64,000 bases of DNA, from NCBI RefSeq assembly GCF_000720765.1, contig NZ_JODC01000012.1:124001-188000 (forward strand), given 5' to 3'. This stretch comes from Streptomyces sp. NRRL S-646 (GTDB lineage Bacteria > Actinomycetota > Actinomycetes > Streptomycetales > Streptomycetaceae). The notes under the pieces are model-generated. The model did no database searches, was not told the origin of the DNA, and saw nothing but the letters and a program-made list of their open reading frames with translations. A program made the translations under genes and the position numbers. Shown piece after piece: positions 38,587-49,068 of this stretch (its first letter is position 1; each line of letters begins with the position of its first letter).

Positions 38587-38898
38587 ATGTCTGAGTACTC
38601 CGGTTACTCCGAGAAGGACGTCCAGCGCGAGGTCACCGAGCTGCAGTCGCAGTCCGCTACCGCGGCCCGCATTTTTGACCTGCGGCGCATCATCGGCGGG
38701 CTGTTCGTGCTGTACGGGATCATCGTGACGATCGCCGGGATCACCGACGGTCAGGCCGCGATCGACAAGGCGCAGGGCGTCAACATCAATCTGTGGACCG
38801 GGATCGGGATGCTGCTGCTTGGCATCTTCTTCCTGGTGTGGCTGAGGCTGCGGCCGACGCCTCCGCCTGTGCCTCCGGCGGAGGAGCAGGCGGAATAG
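38587..38898 (+). CDS. Small two-helix membrane protein, symporter neighbour (103 aa)
   Basis: No known function. A hydrophilic N-terminus (EYSGYSEKDVQREVTELQSQ) precedes two membrane helices (about 34-53 and 70-88) and a Pro/Glu tail. It starts 21 bases after the symporter stop behind GGGAGGA, so it is co-transcribed and could be an accessory subunit, as small partners are for other SSS carriers (inference). Confidence 0.8.
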   Translation: MSEYSGYSEKDVQREVTELQSQSATAARIFDLRRIIGGLFVLYGIIVTIAGITDGQAAIDKAQGVNINLWTGIGMLLLGIFFLVWLRLRPTPPPVPPAEEQAE

Positions 38899-38935
38899 CG
38901 CCGTTGGATCCACGGTTGTGTGCCGTCCGCGGGTG

Positions 38936-38995
38936 CGTGGGGGCTGGTCGCGCACACGCGGCGGTAGCCGCACATCGACACAGCCCCGCGCCCCT
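38936..38995 (-). repeat. Dispersed repeat R1, copy B
   Basis: On the minus strand: AGGGGCGCGGGGCTGTGTCG, then the hairpin core and CGACCAGCCCCCAC. It lies between the convergent symporter operon and a LuxR gene, ending eight bases from the latter's stop. Confidence 0.85.
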
Positions 38996-39003
38996 GACGG
39001 CGC

Positions 39004-39696
39004 CTACGGCGCCTGGTCCGGGGCCGAGTTCACCGGCCCCGCCCGGTCCAGCAAGCCCGTCCGTGCCGCCAGGGCCGCTGCCTCCAGGCGGGAGCCCACG
39101 CCCAGTTTCATCAGCACCCTCTGCACATGGGTGCGCGCGGTGCTCGGGGCGATGCCCATGCCGGCCGCTATCAGGCGGGTGTCCTCGCCGTCGGCGACCC
39201 TGACCAGGACCTCGACCTCCCTCGGGGTGAGCATCTGGAGCAGGCGCTGGCCCTCGTCGTCCGGTTGGGCGGCGGGGTTGAGGAGTTCGCTGAAGGCTCC
39301 CTGGAGGAGCTGCGGGGCCACGGCCGCCTCGCCCGCCCTCGCCTTCATGATGGCGCGTTCGACGCCCTCTATGCGCTCGTCATGGCGTACGTAGCCCGAG
39401 GCGCCGGCGGCGAAGGCGGCGGCTATGCCGCGCGGGCTCGGCACCGGGCCCAGGACCAGGACCGCCACCTGCGGACGCTCCCGTTTGATCTTCACCACCG
39501 GGTCGAAGATGCCCGGCTCGGCCGGTGTGGCCGTACCCAGGAGGCACACCTCCGGAGCCCGGGTGATCACCAGCTCCGCCGCGCCCGCGGCAGGCGCCGC
39601 CGCGGCGAGCACCCGGTGCCCCCGCAGCTTCAACGCCGAGGCCAGCGCCTCGGCGAGCAGTCGGTGGTCGTCGACCACCATGAGCCGCACTCCCAT
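39004..39696 (-). CDS. LuxR-family regulator with a degenerate receiver domain (230 aa)
   Basis: The N-terminus looks like a receiver (VRLMVVDDHRLLAEALASAL) with acidic D9-D10, but the phospho-acceptor position is Gly54 (EVCLLGTATP where LMDIRMP is usual). The conserved Thr/Ser strand reads VLVLGPV and the conserved Lys reads GYVRHD. It probably acts without phosphorylation, by ligand binding or constitutively. The HTH is intact: LTPREVEVLVRVADGEDTRLIAAGM, IAPSTARTHVQRVLMKLGV. No kinase adjoins. Three CATCCAT-type direct repeats with a 14-base period lie about 20-60 bases upstream of the start. Confidence 0.9.
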   Translation of the reverse strand: MGVRLMVVDDHRLLAEALASALKLRGHRVLAAAAPAAGAAELVITRAPEVCLLGTATPAEPGIFDPVVKIKRERPQVAVLVLGPVPSPRGIAAAFAAGASGYVRHDERIEGVERAIMKARAGEAAVAPQLLQGAFSELLNPAAQPDDEGQRLLQMLTPREVEVLVRVADGEDTRLIAAGMGIAPSTARTHVQRVLMKLGVGSRLEAAALAARTGLLDRAGPVNSAPDQAP

Positions 39697-39915
39697 CGAG
39701 CAACCCCCCAGTCCCCCCGATGGATCACCATGGATGCCGCACTATGGATGCCCACCGGTCCGCGCGGACAGGAGCCCCCTCCCGGCTCCCCCGCTCTTCA
39801 TGCCCCCGGAAGCTACACGCTTGTTCGACATTGCGCTCCCCCTACCGGTGAGAAGTGCCCCTGATCGACGGAATTTCTGGCTTTCCACGCATTCGAGGGT
39901 GATGGGCGGTACGCG

Positions 39916-39949
39916 CACGGCCCCGCCCCTGACCAGGGACGGGGCCGTG
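39916..39949 (-). terminator. Terminator of the first PQQ-propeller gene
   Basis: CACGGCCCCGCCCCT (39916-39930) pairs with AGGGACGGGGCCGTG (39935-39949), 15 positions with one mismatch and a 4-base loop, 17 bases past the stop on the minus strand. Confidence 0.8.
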
Positions 39950-39965
39950 GCCGCCGAGCAGTGGT

Positions 39966-41738
39966 TCAGCCGCCGGCGCCCAGCGCGAGCGCGAGGACCC
40001 TCTCTCCCGAGGCGGAACTCGTCAACTTGTCGGCGAACTTGCCGGCCAGGTACAGGTGGCCCTGCGAGTAGAGGATCTCGGAGTAGTCGGGCGACATGGC
40101 GCCCTCCAGATCCCGCACCGACCCCGCCGCCGGGTTCTCCAGCAGCTTGGTCTCCTTGAAGGAGCCGCCGTCGATGCTGACGACCTGGCCGCCCTTGTCG
40201 TACGGAGGGTGCTTGTACGCGATCACGTTGCCTCCGTCCATGCGCAGCGGGGTGATCGTGTAGCCGTCGCCGGCGTCGGCGCGCTGGCCGTTCTGCTTGC
40301 CGGTGGCCAGGTCGAACGCGACGATCTCGTTGGTCTGGCTGTAGTTCTCGGTGCCGTCGTGCTCCTCGGTGGGCAGGTACAGCCTGCCGTTGCCGACCGC
40401 GACACCGGTGCAGTGCTCCAGCTCGGAGATCGCGTCGCACTTGGCCGCGTAGTCCTTGCCCGGCGCCGAGATCCGGGTGATGAGCTTGCCGGTCTTGTTG
40501 TCGATGGAGAAGAAGTCCGAGATCTCACTGCCGTCACCCGCACTGTGGCCGACGTCGGCTGCCACGACCAGCGGGTTCGTCGACACGACAGCGGCGTACT
40601 CGATACCCGTGGCCAGCTTGTACTCCGAGATCGTCTCCCCGGACTGCGGGTCGATGGTCTGGATGTGCAGCTGCGGATCGTTGAACGAGCCGCACTTCAG
40701 CACCGCGACCAGCTTCTCGCCGCCGCCGTACCCGGCGTCGATGCAGGTGTCCTTGGGCTTCGGGGCCCACAGCTGCCGGCCGCCGGAGAGGTCGAAGGCG
40801 ACGCCTCCGTAGTCGCCGCCCGCGGCGACCGTGTTCGCGCTGACGGTGACGTTCTCGAAGGTCATCGCCCGGCCGCCGGAGCCCAGCGCCTTCGTCCACA
40901 GCTTCCTGCCCGCGTCCAGGTCGATCGCGGCGACCTGGCTGCACCCCTCCGACCTGCCCTTCGGCGGCATCCTGGGCTGGAAGACGACGGCGGTCCGGTC
41001 GTCGTCGGTGGTGTGCGTGCTGACCGTGCAGACCGGGCCGGGCAGCTTGATCGTCCACAGCTTGCTGCCCTTGTCGCGGTCGTACGCGGTGATCTCGGCG
41101 ACGCCGCTCTTCACATACGCCTTGTCCGTGAGCCACGAACCGGAGACGACGGTGGTGTCGTCGACCTGGGGCATCGGGACCTTGAACAGCAGCTGCGAGC
41201 CGGTGTGGGCGGGCACCTTCTCCTCGCCCTTGGCCGTGCTGCCGCCGGCGCCTCCGGTGTCGCCGCCCCCGGTGCCGCCACTGGAGCTCGCAGTGTCGTT
41301 CTTGCCGTCGTCCTTGCCGGACGAGGCGTACCAGACTCCGCCGGCGACGAGCAGGGCGACGGCGAGGACCGCCGCGAGGATGATCACCCCCTGCGCGCTG
41401 CCCTTGCGCCCGCCGCCGGGCTGCCCGGTCTGCGCGTACGGCGGCGCGGGCGGCTGCGGGTAGCCGTAACCGGGCTGCTGGCCGTAGGGGTTCGGCGGCT
41501 GCCCGTAGGGCGGTGCGGGCTGAAGGTAGGGGTTGGGCTGCTGTGGCGGCAGGCCCTGGGGTGCCTGGGGCGGTTGAGGCGCCTGCGGGTAGCCGTACCC
41601 GGGCTGCTGCGGAGCCTGCGGTGCCTGGGGATAGCCGTATCCCGGCTGCTGCGGGGGTGGCTGGGGCGGGCGCTGGTCCTGGGGCGGGCCGAAGCCGCCC
41701 TGCTGCGGGGGCTGTTGGGGTGGCGGGGGCTGGGTCAT
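39966..41738 (-). CDS. Membrane-anchored PQQ-like beta-propeller protein A (590 aa)
   Basis: Layout: a 110-residue Pro/Gln/Gly/Tyr-rich cytoplasmic tail with repeated PGYGYPQ blocks, a basic stretch and one membrane helix (about 117-138), a Gly/Ser linker, then an extracellular eight-blade-type propeller (about 175-590) with PQQ-like signatures such as GSKLWTIKLPG, GRKLWTKAL and GRQLWAP. No enzyme motif is seen. It is a tandem paralogue of the next gene (52-base gap), probably in one operon. Similar propellers act as sensors or scaffolds in actinomycetes; function unknown. Confidence 0.85.
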   Translation of the reverse strand: MTQPPPPQQPPQQGGFGPPQDQRPPQPPPQQPGYGYPQAPQAPQQPGYGYPQAPQPPQAPQGLPPQQPNPYLQPAPPYGQPPNPYGQQPGYGYPQPPAPPYAQTGQPGGGRKGSAQGVIILAAVLAVALLVAGGVWYASSGKDDGKNDTASSSGGTGGGDTGGAGGSTAKGEEKVPAHTGSQLLFKVPMPQVDDTTVVSGSWLTDKAYVKSGVAEITAYDRDKGSKLWTIKLPGPVCTVSTHTTDDDRTAVVFQPRMPPKGRSEGCSQVAAIDLDAGRKLWTKALGSGGRAMTFENVTVSANTVAAGGDYGGVAFDLSGGRQLWAPKPKDTCIDAGYGGGEKLVAVLKCGSFNDPQLHIQTIDPQSGETISEYKLATGIEYAAVVSTNPLVVAADVGHSAGDGSEISDFFSIDNKTGKLITRISAPGKDYAAKCDAISELEHCTGVAVGNGRLYLPTEEHDGTENYSQTNEIVAFDLATGKQNGQRADAGDGYTITPLRMDGGNVIAYKHPPYDKGGQVVSIDGGSFKETKLLENPAAGSVRDLEGAMSPDYSEILYSQGHLYLAGKFADKLTSSASGERVLALALGAGG

Positions 41739-41790
41739 GGCGTGGGTACCTCGTGAGCGGGCGGCGGGGACGACGGGGCCTGGGGAGAGG

Positions 41791-43536
41791 TCACTTGCCG
41801 TAGGCGAGCATCAACTTGCCCTTCGAGTCGTCGTTTCCGCTGATCCGGGTGGGCGAGAGGTAGAAGCGTCCGTCGACCCAGTCGAAGGCCTTGGTGAAGA
41901 CGGCGCTCTCCAGGCCCGCCGTGCTCTGCGGGTTCTGCAGCAGCTTCACCGGCGTGTGACCGGAGCCGCCCGTCGCGATCGACACGATCTGGCCGCCCGC
42001 GTCGTACGACGGCTGCACATAGGCGATGAGCCTGCCGCCCTCCACCTTGACCGGCAGCATCGACTCGTCCGCCGGGGACTTGACGCGCCACTTCTCCTTG
42101 CCGCTCGCGAGGTTGATCGCGACGATCTCGTTCGGCCCGGTGGTCGCATCGGTCGGCAGATAGAGGGTGTTAGCGTCCGCCGTCACGCCCTTGCAGCCCT
42201 GCAGGTCACGTTCGAGGAGCGCCCAGCCGCACTGGGGGGCGAAGTTCTCGTCGAAGCCGACCTGGGAGCGGAACTTGCCGTGCGCGTCGAAGGTCGAGAT
42301 GTTCCAGGCCTTCTTGTCCTGGTTGGTGCTGTAGACGACGAGCGGGTCGACGGAGTACGTCCGCGCGACCGACCAGCCCTTGTCGAACTTCTGCGTCCAT
42401 TTGACCCTGCCGGTCGCGGGGTCGAGCTCCTGGATCTCGTCGTGCTCGTTCGGCTCGCTGGCGGAGCAGGTCGCGACGGAGATCAGCCTGCTGCCGCCGG
42501 CGAAGGCGGTAGGGAAGCAGGCGCTGCCGTACTTCTTCTTGTCGAACAGCTTCTTTCCGCTGTCGATGTCGTACGCCACCCCGGACTGCGAGCGGCCCAC
42601 CAGCACCGTCCGGCCGCTGATGGACAGGGAGATGTTGAGGGTGCTGTCGAACAGCGCGCCCTCGGGCAGCGTGCCGCTCCAGCCCTTGTCGCCGGTGCCC
42701 AGGTCGAGTTGCTGGAGCTGGTTGCACTTGGCGCGCTGGCCGGTGCCGCTCTCGTACGCCACCACGATCTTGTCGTCGGCCGACTTCTGCGGGGTGACCG
42801 CGCAGATCTTCTGCGGGAAGGTGACGGTGTCCCAGGCCGGACTGCCGTCGGCCACGTCGTAGGCGAAGACCTGCTTGTACGCCGCCTTCACGGCCGCCTT
42901 GTCGGTGATCCACATGCCGGGAGCCTCGGCACCCGCACCGGGCGCGTCCGGGGGCGACTTGTACCAGAGCACCTTCGCCTCGCCCGTCCTGCGGCGCGAG
43001 TTGAAGCCCTGCGGGTCGGAACCGCCGCCGCTGCCACCGGAGCCGCCCGAGCCGGACGCGGTGGGCTTGGCGTCGCCGCTCTGTTCGGCGACCGGCTTCT
43101 TGTCGTCGTCTCCCCCGCTCGTCACGGCGTAGACGGTGCCGCCGATGACGGCCAGCGCGGCGACGGCCGCCGCGATCACGAGGCCCGGCTTCCCCTTGAA
43201 GGGGTTGCCGGAGCCGGGCGGCGGGGTGCCGGGCGCGCCGGGGTACTGGGGCTGCGGCGGATAGCCGTAACCGGGCTGCGCGCCGTAAGGGCCGGGCTGC
43301 TGCGGTTGGCCGTACGGACCGGGCTGGCCGTACGGACCGGGTTGGCCGTAGGGGCCGGGCTGTTGGGGATAAGCGACCGGCTGGCCGTACGGGCCCGGCT
43401 GCTGAGGTGGCTGCGGCGCCTGCGGTGCCTGGGGGTAGCCGTAGCCGGGCTGCGGTGGGGGCGGCGGGCCCTGGGGTGGTGGGGGCGGCGGGGCCCCGAA
43501 TCCGCCCTGCGGCGGCTGGTTGGGCGGCTGGGTCAT
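41791..43536 (-). CDS. Membrane-anchored PQQ-like beta-propeller protein B (581 aa)
   Basis: Same architecture as the downstream paralogue: a Pro/Gln/Tyr-rich cytoplasmic tail (about 1-125, with PYGQPG and PGYGYPQ repeats), one helix (about 130-152), a Ser/Gly linker, then a propeller with DGSPAWDTV, GDKGWSGTL and GKEKWRV blades. The start ATG 43536 gives MTQPPNQPP, matching the paralogue's MTQPPPPQQ; GTG 43560 would add eight unmatched residues. It is first of the pair behind a recognisable promoter. Confidence 0.85.
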   Translation of the reverse strand: MTQPPNQPPQGGFGAPPPPPPQGPPPPPQPGYGYPQAPQAPQPPQQPGPYGQPVAYPQQPGPYGQPGPYGQPGPYGQPQQPGPYGAQPGYGYPPQPQYPGAPGTPPPGSGNPFKGKPGLVIAAAVAALAVIGGTVYAVTSGGDDDKKPVAEQSGDAKPTASGSGGSGGSGGGSDPQGFNSRRRTGEAKVLWYKSPPDAPGAGAEAPGMWITDKAAVKAAYKQVFAYDVADGSPAWDTVTFPQKICAVTPQKSADDKIVVAYESGTGQRAKCNQLQQLDLGTGDKGWSGTLPEGALFDSTLNISLSISGRTVLVGRSQSGVAYDIDSGKKLFDKKKYGSACFPTAFAGGSRLISVATCSASEPNEHDEIQELDPATGRVKWTQKFDKGWSVARTYSVDPLVVYSTNQDKKAWNISTFDAHGKFRSQVGFDENFAPQCGWALLERDLQGCKGVTADANTLYLPTDATTGPNEIVAINLASGKEKWRVKSPADESMLPVKVEGGRLIAYVQPSYDAGGQIVSIATGGSGHTPVKLLQNPQSTAGLESAVFTKAFDWVDGRFYLSPTRISGNDDSKGKLMLAYGK

Positions 43537-43563
43537 CAGCGCGTTCCCCCGTTCAGTCACTGA

Positions 43564-43623
43564 TTTTTAGCCACGCCCTGAGGTGCGCAAAAGACTCAGA
43601 GTCGTACTCAGAAAGTTCTCAGA
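43564..43623 (-). promoter_or_regulatory. Promoter of the propeller-protein pair with period-12 direct repeats
   Basis: On the minus strand TTTTGC (43587-43592) and TAAAAA (43564-43569) are 17 bases apart, predicting a start near 43557 and a 21-base leader. Immediately upstream the motif (A)CTCAGA (plus-strand reading) occurs three times at 43594, 43606 and about 43617, a 12-base period, a likely site for a regulator contacting one face of the DNA. Confidence 0.55.
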
Positions 43624-43657
43624 CGGCTCTTTGTACCACTCGCGACTGACAACGCAC

Positions 43658-43698
43658 CGGGCCGGTTCAGCCCCTGTTCCCAAGGGAGAACCGGCCCG
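43658..43698 (-). terminator. Terminator of the ABC-F gene
   Basis: An 11-bp stem CGGGCCGGTTC/GAACCGGCCCG (43658-43668, 43688-43698) with a 19-base loop lies 33 bases past the ABC-F stop on the minus strand. Confidence 0.75.
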
Positions 43699-43730
43699 TG
43701 ACGCCGTCGTTATGAGCCTTCACGCAGCTT

Positions 43731-45533
<1,803 letters not shown>

Positions 45534-45560
45534 TACGCTCCTGCCCAGAGGGCTGTTCGA

Positions 45561-45578
45561 CATGCGGCTCCGCCGCGG
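45561..45578 (+). repeat. Dispersed repeat R1, core-only partial copy F
   Basis: Only the ATGCGGCTCCGCCGCG hairpin core of R1 is present, just upstream of the ABC-F start. This may be a decayed copy or chance. Confidence 0.45.
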
Positions 45579-45641
45579 GGGTCAGCCTCCCAGCCTAATG
45601 TGCGCCGGTCGGTGACCGATCCCACGGCGGATCACCGCAGA

Positions 45642-46763
45642 TCAGCGAGCTGCGGCCGCGCGGATCTCGCCGAGCAGGTCGTACATCACCTGGCCGGGGC
45701 ACTCGGTGGCGAAGTAGTCGCGGTGCCCGCCGATGGTGTTCGTGTCCTTCTTCGTGCCGTTGACGGGGTTCACATAGGTGACCCTCGCCTGGGGGTCGAG
45801 GCCCTTGAACCGGCAGATCACCTTGATCAGCCGGGTCAGGGACGCCTTGGCCGCGTCCGTGGGGCCGTTCTCCGTGAGTGTGCCGATGAGGGCGATGCCG
45901 AGGGCGCCGGAGTTGTAGCCCACGGAGTGGAAGCCGGTGACAAGGTCGCCGTCCGGGTTGAAGGCGGGGATGCCGTCGTCGCCCGAGTAACGGCCCTCGT
46001 AGACGGTGCCGGACTCGTCGATGAGGAAGTGGTAGCCGATGTCGCCCCAGTCGTTGGTGATCGCGTGGAGCTCGTAGATCGCGCGTACCGTCGCGGCCGG
46101 GTCGGGATCGTTGTTCGGCGTAGCGGTGTGGTGGACCGTGATGATCTGCAACGGGTAGTACGTCTCGGGCGAGTTGACCTTGCCGTCCTTGTACCGCTTG
46201 GACTCGTCGGCGCCCCACGCCGGGCGGGAGAGGTAGCGCACACCACGTACGCGTGTCGGCTCGCTGGGCACGTGGAAGGTGTGGCCGGGGCCGTCGGTGA
46301 CGTCGATCGCCAGCGAGGACACGTCGGACACTGCGCCCGACGCCTTCACCTCATAGGCGGTGGCGTTCTGGGCCGCCACCAGCGCGCTGCCCCCGTCCTC
46401 GACGGCCGAGCAGCCCGCGGTCACGGTCTGCCAGCCACCGTCCGCGAGGCGGATCGCGGCGCCTTCCTTGGCACCGGACCAGCGCAGACCGACGTAGGAG
46501 GCGGCGAAGGCGGTGGTTGCCTCGCCGGTGCCGGTGGCGGCCTCGGTCCGGGTGGCGGGGAACTTCTCCGGGGTCGTGCCGGAGCCACCGGTTCCGGAGC
46601 CGGAACCGGTGCCGTCACCATCGGTGGAGCCGGAGTCCGTGGCCGCGAACACCGCCGGGGTCACGGCGGCCGCGCCGGCCACGGCCGCGGCGGCACCGAT
46701 CACACCACGACGGGACAGAGAGCGCTTGCGACGGTGCGAGGGAGCGGGGGGTTGTTCGGACAC
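45642..46763 (-). CDS. Tat-exported N-acetylmuramoyl-L-alanine amidase / PGRP domain protein (373 aa)
   Basis: A secreted peptidoglycan amidase. The signal peptide has a twin-arginine motif SLSRRGVIGAAAAV and ends near AVFAATD. After a Gly/Ser/Thr-rich linker and a beta-rich middle domain, the C-terminal amidase_2/PGRP domain (about 185-370) shows zinc ligands in ITVHHTATPNND, the YHFLID segment and IGGHRDYFATECPG. The start GTG 46763 is chosen for the signal peptide; the longer frame begins upstream without one. It probably acts in wall turnover during growth or sporulation. Confidence 0.92.
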   Translation of the reverse strand: MSEQPPAPSHRRKRSLSRRGVIGAAAAVAGAAAVTPAVFAATDSGSTDGDGTGSGSGTGGSGTTPEKFPATRTEAATGTGEATTAFAASYVGLRWSGAKEGAAIRLADGGWQTVTAGCSAVEDGGSALVAAQNATAYEVKASGAVSDVSSLAIDVTDGPGHTFHVPSEPTRVRGVRYLSRPAWGADESKRYKDGKVNSPETYYPLQIITVHHTATPNNDPDPAATVRAIYELHAITNDWGDIGYHFLIDESGTVYEGRYSGDDGIPAFNPDGDLVTGFHSVGYNSGALGIALIGTLTENGPTDAAKASLTRLIKVICRFKGLDPQARVTYVNPVNGTKKDTNTIGGHRDYFATECPGQVMYDLLGEIRAAAAR

Positions 46764-46927
46764 GGACGTGCCTTGCCTTTCAAGGGGGTCACTCGACAGG
46801 GCGCCGGGCGGCGTTCGACAGGCCGGACACCGTGTGGCGCTCGAAATGTCAAGTGACACTAGAGGCCCTTGGTTTCCGTCACGTCTGCTTTCGCGGTACT
46901 TGGTGTGGAGATAGCGCGAAGACGCGA

Positions 46928-48919
46928 TCACGCCCCGGCGCTGCCGAACCCCGGCCGCTGCTGCTGGATGAGCGCCGCCGCCGGCGCCAGTCCGCGTCCG
47001 CCGACGGCCTGTTCGCCCACCGGCATGTCGTCCCGCATGAGCGCCTCGGGGATGAGGACCGCGGCCGTGACACCGCCGCTCGGCGAGGGCCGCAACTCCA
47101 CCCGCAGGCCCTGCCGCTCGCGCAGCCGGTTGACCACGAACAGGCCGATCTGCTTGGCGTCGAGGAGGTCGACCTTATCGGACTGGATCTTGCGGTTGGC
47201 GTCGGCGAAGGCCTGCTCGTTCATGCCGAAGCCACTGTCCTCGACCTCGATGAGCACACCGTCGCGCATCCGGGCCGCGCGCAGCTGCACCTTGGTGCTG
47301 GGCGGGGAGAACGCGGCGGCGTTCTCGACGAGCTCGGCGAGGAGGTGGATGACGTCGGCGACCGAACCGCCGACCACGGACACCTTCGGCACCGCCCAGA
47401 TCTGCACGCGCGGCGTGTTCTCGATCTCGGCGACGGCCGCCCGCAGCACGTCCACCAGCGGGATCGGGTCCTGCCAGCCGCGGCCGGGGGCGATGCCGGA
47501 CAGGATCAGCAGGGACTCGGAGTGGCGGCGCATGCGGGTCGCCAAGTAGTCGACGCGGTAGAGGTCCTGGAGCTCCTGCGGGTCCTGCAGGCGGCGCTGC
47601 ATGCCGTCCAGCAGATCCAGCTGGCGGTGGAGCAGGACCTGGCTGCGGCGGGCGAGGCTGACGTAGACGCCGGATATGCCGCTGAGGAGCTCGGCGCGCT
47701 CGGAGGCCGCCTTGAGCGCGGCCCGCTGCACGGCGGTCAACGCGGTGCCCACCTGGGCGAGTTCGTCGCCGACGAGGCGGCGCATGGGGGCCTCGGCGTC
47801 GATGTCGACGCCCTGCCCGGCGTGCAACCTCCGCATGGCCTGCGGCAGTCGGCGACCGGCCACCTCCAGGGCGTCGTTGCGCAGGTCGAGCAGCTCGACG
47901 ATGAGGCCGCGCCCGACGAGCACGGACACGAGCAGCGACAGCAGCACACCGACGAGACCGAGCACCACGGCGACACCGGAGGCGCCGAGGGTGTCCCAGC
48001 CGAACGGGTCGGCCTTGGCGGTGGCGCCCGTACCGGCGCCGGTCTCGGCGGCGGTCAGGTCCTTCAGCGTCCCGGTGACGTCCGTGTCCCAGCCGCTCAG
48101 CAGCCGCGACGCCACGGCGGAAGTCCCCGGACCGGCGCTCTGCACCCGGTTCTCCACGGCCTGGAGCCCGGCGTAGGCGTCGCCGTCCAGGATCTCCTTG
48201 TACGCCGCTTGGTGCTCGGGCTTGAGGTCGGCGACCGCCGGCCGCAGCAGCTGGCGCTGGGTGGCGACCGCGCCGACGAACTGCGTGTACTGCTGCCGGG
48301 TCAGCGTCTTGTCCGCCTGCGCCGCACCGAGCAGTGCCTGCTCACGGGCGAGCGCCTCACGCGCACGGGCGAGTTCGAGCACCACGCGCGCGTCGGACGC
48401 GGCATCGGTGCTCCGGTCCCCGGTGAGCCCGCCCGCGACGGCGAAGGCGTCCTCGATGATCGCGGAGTACAGCGTGTACGCCGTCGGGGACTTGGCGCCC
48501 TTCGCGGTCGCCTCGCTGCGCACCCGCGCGATCCCCCCGGCCTCGCCCTTCAGCGTCTTGATGCGCTGCGGCAGGCTCGCGTCGAGCAGCGCGGCGTCCG
48601 AGCTGGAGGCGTTGATGCCGTCGAGCAGCGCGGAGGCGGCCCGGTCGGTGGCCTTGCGGACATCGGCGGGCACGGACCGGTGCCCCATGACGGCGGTCCG
48701 CTCGGCCTGCAGTGCGGTGACGAACTCGCTGACGGGGGTGAGCAGTTCGACGTTGACGTCCTTGGCCCGCTCGGTGTCACCGATGCTGGACGCGGTCGTC
48801 ACTGCGGCGAATCCCCACAGGGCCATGAGGGACACGATGGGCAGCATGAGCAGGGAGACGATCTTGGCCCGGACGGATCTTGGCCGGAGCCTGCCGGTGG
48901 CGGTACGGAGAGTGCGCAT
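46928..48919 (-). CDS. Nitrate/nitrite-sensor-type histidine kinase, conservon CvnA-like (663 aa)
   Basis: Helix 1 (about 20-42), an extracellular all-helical NIT-type sensor domain (about 50-300), helix 2 (about 312-340) and a HAMP-like segment. A helical region with YRVDYLATRMRRHSESLLILSG stands where the dimerisation domain is expected, followed by an HATPase with ELVENAAAFSPPSTKVQL and EDSGFGM, QIGLFVVNRL. Streptomyces conservons place such a kinase before roadblock, DUF742 and GTPase genes; none of those is here, the downstream neighbour being the Tat amidase, so this is an orphan. The ligand is not known despite the domain name. Confidence 0.87.
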   Translation of the reverse strand: MRTLRTATGRLRPRSVRAKIVSLLMLPIVSLMALWGFAAVTTASSIGDTERAKDVNVELLTPVSEFVTALQAERTAVMGHRSVPADVRKATDRAASALLDGINASSSDAALLDASLPQRIKTLKGEAGGIARVRSEATAKGAKSPTAYTLYSAIIEDAFAVAGGLTGDRSTDAASDARVVLELARAREALAREQALLGAAQADKTLTRQQYTQFVGAVATQRQLLRPAVADLKPEHQAAYKEILDGDAYAGLQAVENRVQSAGPGTSAVASRLLSGWDTDVTGTLKDLTAAETGAGTGATAKADPFGWDTLGASGVAVVLGLVGVLLSLLVSVLVGRGLIVELLDLRNDALEVAGRRLPQAMRRLHAGQGVDIDAEAPMRRLVGDELAQVGTALTAVQRAALKAASERAELLSGISGVYVSLARRSQVLLHRQLDLLDGMQRRLQDPQELQDLYRVDYLATRMRRHSESLLILSGIAPGRGWQDPIPLVDVLRAAVAEIENTPRVQIWAVPKVSVVGGSVADVIHLLAELVENAAAFSPPSTKVQLRAARMRDGVLIEVEDSGFGMNEQAFADANRKIQSDKVDLLDAKQIGLFVVNRLRERQGLRVELRPSPSGGVTAAVLIPEALMRDDMPVGEQAVGGRGLAPAAALIQQQRPGFGSAGA

Positions 48920-48964
48920 GAGGGGACCTCAGTCTGGTGGTTCGGGTGCGTATGGCGCCCCTCA

Positions 48965-49022
48965 AGGGGCGCGGGGCTGTGCCGATTTGCGGCTCCGCCG
49001 CGTGGGCGCGACCAGCCACAAC
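48965..49022 (+). repeat. Dispersed repeat R1, copy C (intact reference copy)
   Basis: An unbroken unit: AGGGGCGCGGGGCTG, TGCCGATTT, hairpin GCGGC-TCC-GCCGC, then GTGGGCGCGACCAGCCACA. It lies between the MHYT and kinase genes. Confidence 0.88.
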
Positions 49023-49068
49023 GAACCCGCACACGCCAAACCTCATGGCGGGGCAGGCCCGTTGGCGC

